Source of the DNA: Clitoria ternatea | Taxonomy: Eukaryota; Streptophyta; Magnoliopsida; Fabales; Fabaceae | NCBI GenBank assembly: GCA_037962975.1 | Contig: CM075671.1 | Coordinates: 157,345,501-157,409,500 of the forward strand | Direction of reading: 5' to 3' | Length of the DNA: 64,000 nucleotides | Shown here: piece by piece, positions 59,651-64,000 of the stretch | How positions within the stretch are numbered: position 1 is the first letter of the stretch | Layout of the letters: every line of letters starts with the position of its first letter | The notes under the pieces: generated by a model | The model's input: the letters and a program-made list of their open reading frames with translations, nothing else | The model's database searches: none | Told to the model about the DNA's origin: nothing | Made by a program: the position numbers and the translations under genes

Positions 59651-61092
59651 GCGGAATCCAAATCCAAATCTACTTTGTTAGTTCTATCTGTTTTGCAGGC
59701 ACCCAAATTAGAGTTGAAACCCCTACCTGAGAACCTTAAGTATGTATACTTAGGGGATGATGAACAGCTCCCAGTGATAATTTCCACTTCTCTTGATGAA
59801 AATCAAGAAGAAAAATTACTACAGGTTCTGAAAAGGCACAAGAAGGCTATAGGCTGGACATTGGTAGACATCCCTAGAATTAGCCCATCTATGTGCATGT
59901 ATAGGATATTTCTGGAGGAAAATGCTAAAGCAGTAAGACAGCCTCAAAGGAGACTCAACCTTGTAATCCTTAAAGTGGTTAAGAAGGAGATTACCAAGCT
60001 TCTACAAGCAGGAATCATTTACCCTATCTCTAACAGCCAATGGGTGAGTCCAATTCAAGTGGTTCCTAAGAAAATAGGGATCACAGTTGTGAAAAATGAG
60101 AAGGATGAATTGATCCCTACCAGAGTGCAAAATAGTTAGAGAGTCTGTATTGACTATAGAAGACTAAACCAGGCAACGAAGAAGGACCATTTCCCTTTAC
60201 CCTTCATTGATCAAATACTTGAACGGCTCGCAGGTAAGTCTCACTACTGTTTTCTTGATGGATTCTCTGGATATTTTCAGATTCATATTTGCACCTGAGG
60301 ATCAGGAAAAGACCACATTCACCTGTCCCTTTGGCACATTTGCTTATAGGAGAATGCCATTTGGCCTATGCAATGCTCCTGGAACTTTTTAAAGATGCAT
60401 GATAAGTATTTTTCATGATTTCATTAAAAATTGCATAGAGGTGTTTATGGATGATTTTACTATTTATGGATCTTCATTTGATGCATGCCTTGATAGTTTG
60501 GATAAAGTTTTAAACAGATGTATTAAAACTGACCTTGTCTTGAACTATGAAAAATGTCATTTTATGGTAGAACAAGGAATAGTTTTAGGGCATGTAATCT
60601 CTAAGAAAGGAATTGAGGTAGATCCTGCCAAGATAGAAGTTATATCATATTTTCCTTACCCCTCTTGTGTTCGAGAGGTTCGTTCTTTTCTTGGCCATGC
60701 AGGTTTATACAGGAGATTCATAAAGGATTTTAGTAAAAAGGCTAGACCACTATCCAGTCTGCTACAAAAGGATGTGGCATTTGAGTTTGATGAAAAGTGC
60801 AAGGAGGCCTTTAATTGTCTTAAGCAAGCATTGGCCACTACCCCCATAATCCAAGCACCTGATTAGACAACCCCGTTTGAATTGATGTGTGATGCCTCTA
60901 ATTATGCATTAGGAGCTGTCCTTGGTTAGAAGATTGACAAACAGCCTAGGGTCATCTACTATACATCTAAAACTTTAGATGTCGCCTAAGTAAATTACAC
61001 CACTACTGAGAAAGAGCTTTTGGCCATTGTTTTTGCATTAGATAAGTTCAGATCTTACGTACTCGGTTCTCGAGTAGTCATCTATAATGACT
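59651..61092 (+). pseudogene. pol: Athila-1 reverse transcriptase and RNase H, cut short
   Basis: RT starts with the LKPLPENLKYVYLGD and QVLKRHKKAIGWT segments. It is interrupted by a TAG at 60137 (fits TGG to TAG), a one-base insertion near 60285 and a TAA at 60390 (fits CAA to TAA). The catalytic motif FMDD is in 60399-60866. RNase H (MCDASNYALGAVLG) has three further stops and ends at about 61085, just before its DH motif, where the 74-bp repeat starts. Integrase is absent. Confidence 0.92.
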
Positions 61093-61166
61093 TAGGTTGA
61101 CACCCTAGCACTACATTAATTAATTTTAATGTACTAATTTGACAGTACCACGATAGAAACATGTCA
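61093..61166 (+). repeat. 74-bp repeat, copy 2, at the Athila-1/Athila-2 junction
   Basis: 71 of 74 bases match 56864-56937. Here it is followed not by a primer-binding site but directly by protease-region coding sequence of a second element. Confidence 0.88.
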
Positions 61167-61990
61167 GAATACAAAAGATTCCTTGAAATCTTCAAGCAAT
61201 TACACATAAACATCCCATTCTCTGAGGTATTAAAACAGATACCAATATATGCAAAGTTTATGAAAGAATTGCTTACCAAAAAGAGAAGGTATAATGAGGA
61301 AATTATTGAACTTGAAGCAGGTTGTAGTGCTATTTTGCAATATAACATGCCAGAAAAGTCGGAAGACCCTGGAAGTTTCACCATTCTCGTCTCCATTGGA
61401 GGTGTAAATATTGGGAAGGCCTTATTAGACTTAGGGGCTAGCATTAATCTAATGCCTCTAAGCATGATGAAGTGAATTGGTGATCTTGATCTTCAGAGAA
61501 CAAAAATGACTCTGCAATTAGCCGATAGATCAATCAAGAGACCCTATGGTATTGTGGAAGATGTACTTGTAAAAGTTGACAAATTCTACTTCCCTATTGA
61601 CTTTGTGGTTTTAGACATGGAAGAGGATGTTGAAGTCCCCCTGATCCTGGGAAGACCATTTATGAAGATTGCTAGAGTACTCATTGATATAGATAATAGG
61701 AAACTGGCAGTAAGAGTACATGATAAAGCGGTGAACTTTGATGTTTTCAAAGCCATGAAACATCCTAACTCAAAACAAGAATATTTTAAAGTGGATGTTC
61801 TCGATGAATTTTGCCTTTCCATATCCAAAGGTATGTCAATTTTTGACCCTCTCAATAAGTTATTAACTAACTCTGTGGAATGTTTGAGTGAAGAAGAAGA
61901 AAAATAGGTGGACAAATATCTTGAAAACCTTGATCAAGGGAAAGAAATTTCCCTGAATCAAGAAAAATTGAATAAATCCAAGAAGTACCT
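61167..61990 (+). pseudogene. Athila-2 protease region
   Basis: It enters in mid-polyprotein at YKRFLEIFKQLHINIPF, then VLKQIPIYAKFMKELL. The active site is LLDLGASINLMPLS and the C-terminal part VPLILGRPFMKIARVLID. A TGA at 61473 fits CGA to TGA, and a TAG follows at 61905. gag and the primer-binding site are missing because of a deletion. Sequence divergence from Athila-1 shows that it is a separate copy. Confidence 0.9.
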
Positions 61991-63560
61991 GTTGAAGAAA
62001 TCCAGAGGCCTGAATTGAAAGTGCTACCTTCCAACCTAAAGTATATCTTTTTGAATAAAGGTAATCTAAAACCAGTAATTATTAGTAATTTGTTAAGTGA
62101 AATAGAAGAAGAAAAGCTGGTAGAAGTGTTGAAAAGAAATCAAGAAGCAATCGAATGGACACTTGAAGATCTAAAAGGTATAAGTCCATTATACTGCATG
62201 CATAAGATTTTGTTAGAGGATGATTTTAAACCTGTTGCTCAACCTTAAAGGCGCCTCAATCCAACCATGAAAGAGGTAACCAAGAAAGAGGTTTTGAAAT
62301 TGCTGAAAGCAGGTATTATCTATCCCATTTCTGATAGTGCATGGGTAAGTTCTGTATAAATTGTTCCAAAAAAGGGTGGTATGATAGTAATTGTTAATGA
62401 TAAAAATGAATTAATCCAAACAAGAACTGTCACCAGTTGGAGAATGTGTATTGATTATAGAAAATTAAATCAAGCAACAAGAAAAGATCATTTCCACTCC
62501 CTTTTATGGATCAAATGCTTAAAAGATTGTCTGGACAGGCTTACTATTGTTTTCTTGATGGATACTCTAGATATAATCAAATTGTTGTTGACCCTCTTGA
62601 TCAGGAAAAGAATGCCTTTACATGTCTTTTTGGCATATTTACTTATAGAAAGATGCCATTTGGATTATGTAATGCACCTGCTACTTTTCAGAGATGCATG
62701 TTTGCTATTTTTACAGATCTAATTGAAAAGAGCATTGATATTTTCATGGATGATTTCTCAGTCTTTAGGAATTCATTTGAATCATGTCTAACCAACTTGG
62801 ACACCGTACTGAAGCGGTGTATTGAAACAAATTTGGTGTTAAATTGAGAGAAATGTCACTTCATGGTGACAGAAGGAATCGTACTTGGTCATAAAATTTC
62901 TTCTAAAGGTATTGAAGTGGACCAAGCCAAGGTTGAGGTAATCTCTAAACTCCCACCCCCTGTAAATATAAAAGGTATTAGAAGTTTCTTAGGACATGCT
63001 GGATTTTATAGAAGATTTATTCAAGATTTTTCAAAAATTGCTAAACCTTTAACAAATCTTCTAAATAAAGATATTGAATTCAAGTTTGATGAAGCATGTC
63101 TTAAAGCTTTTAATTCCTTGAAAGAAAAATTGGTTTCTGCCCCTGTAATTGTTGCTTCTAATTGGAATTTACCCTTTTGAACTCATGTGCGATGCAAGTG
63201 ATTATGCTATGGGATCAGTTTTAGGACAAAGATATGAAAACGTTTTTAGGGTTATACCCTATCCTAGTAAGGTTTTAAATGAAAATTAAATAAATTATGC
63301 AACTACTGAAAAAGAATTACTAGTCATAGTGTATGCCTTAGAGAAATTTAGATCATACTTGATTGGTTCAAAAATAATTGTTTTCACTAATCATGCTGTA
63401 ATCAATTATCTTTTGACCAAGACTGATTCTAAACATCGGTTAATATGATGGATTCTGCTCCTTCAGGAATATGATCTTGAAATCAAAGACAAAAAGGGTA
63501 ATGAAAATGTAGTTGTTGACCATCTTTCTAGATTGATGAATGATGAGTTACTGCCAAAGA
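61991..63560 (+). pseudogene. pol: Athila-2 reverse transcriptase and RNase H
   Basis: RT blocks include MCIDYRKLNQATRKDHF, MPFGLCNAPATFQRCM and the catalytic FMDD (62745-62756), followed by EGIVLGHKISSKGIEVD and IRSFLGHAGFYRRFI. RNase H shows MCDASDYAMGSVLGQR and TTEKELL. Breaks are a TAA at 62246, a frameshift near 62500, a TGA at 62845 and a frameshift near 63175, plus stops near 63288 and 63446. Confidence 0.92.
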
Positions 63561-64000
63561 AAAAGACATCTTGGAAGAATTTCTTGATGAAAAACTTTTT
63601 GAAATAACAAAACGGCCATGGTTTGCTGATATTGCAAATTTTAAAGTAGCGGGAATTCTTCCAAATGATTTAACATGGCAGCAAAGAAAAAAAAATTTAA
63701 CAGATACAAAATACTTTGTTTGGGATGACCCTCATCTGTTCAAAATTGGTATGGATAATTTGTTACGTCGTTGTGTACCCGATTGGGAAAAGAAAGATGT
63801 GTTGTGGCATTGTCACAAATCACCTTATGAAGGACATTTTAATGAAGAAAGAACTGCTGCAAAAATTCTTCAATCAGGTTTGTATTGGCCCTCCATTTTT
63901 AAGGATTCTCACTCATTTGTGCAAGCTTGTGATAATTGCCAAAGAACAGGTAATGTTAATATGGGGCAAACAATGCCTCTCACAAACATTCAGGAGGTTG
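63561..64000 (+). pseudogene. Athila-2 integrase, N-terminal part (runs off the window)
   Basis: After a frameshift near 63560 the sequence encodes KRPWFADIANF, then a zinc-binding region with HCHKSPYEGHF and ACDNCQRTGN (HHCC type). The catalytic core lies beyond position 64000. Confidence 0.88.

Overview
The window is plant nuclear DNA made entirely of retrotransposons, most likely from intergenic heterochromatin of a eudicot. A legume is possible from the style of the elements, but this is weakly supported. No host gene, rRNA, tRNA gene or CRISPR array can be supported. Everything recognisable belongs to LTR retrotransposons, nested into one another. Three protein-coding lineages are visible: a Tekay/Del-type chromovirus (Ty3/Gypsy, plus strand, 25555-36122), two Sirevirus-type Copia elements carrying the extra env-like ORF (minus strand, 6603-16638 and 46008-54714), and two broken Athila-type Gypsy elements (plus strand, 56943-61092 and 61093-64000). 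All coding regions carry stops or frameshifts.

Layout. Positions 1-25554 are one nested block sitting inside the 5' LTR of the Tekay element. Its matrix is a large non-coding minus-strand LTR element, called 'Big' here. Its LTR-type sequence lies at 1354-2130, 5695-6602 plus 16639-17889, and 23359-25554; its coding-free body lies at 1-1353 and 17890-23358. A 3.56-kb solo-LTR-like insert occupies 2131-5694. Sirevirus-1 occupies 6603-16638 in a rearranged form: a complete LTR with target duplications on both sides, then 455 bp of Big sequence, then the element interior and second LTR. The Tekay element follows. Its polyprotein is cut at the chromodomain by a 3.78-kb solo LTR (30376-34159) with a perfect AAGAG target duplication, and the reading frame resumes after it.

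Positions 36123-44534 hold further LTR-like sequence in opposing orientations with no coding capacity. From 44535 a plus-strand LTR-like sequence hosts Sirevirus-2 (GTTGA target duplications). It runs up to the primer-binding site of Athila-1, whose RNase H breaks off at a 74-bp repeat of its own 5' junction. There Athila-2 begins in mid-protease and runs off the window inside integrase.

Relative ages inferred from nesting: T' and U are oldest; T is inserted in T', Tekay in T, Big in Tekay, and Sirevirus-1 in Big. The 30376 solo LTR is also younger than Tekay. The strongest non-coding signals are regular arrays of paired ATCGAT palindromes in both Sireviruses, arrays of CTCGCT-NN-AGCGAG inverted repeats shared by several otherwise diverged LTR families, a compact multi-hairpin block in the Tekay LTR, and splice-donor-like sites in five LTR-type sequences. 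Most stops in the coding remnants can be explained by C-to-T changes (CAA, CAG, CGA or TGG becoming stops), as expected for methylated, silenced DNA.
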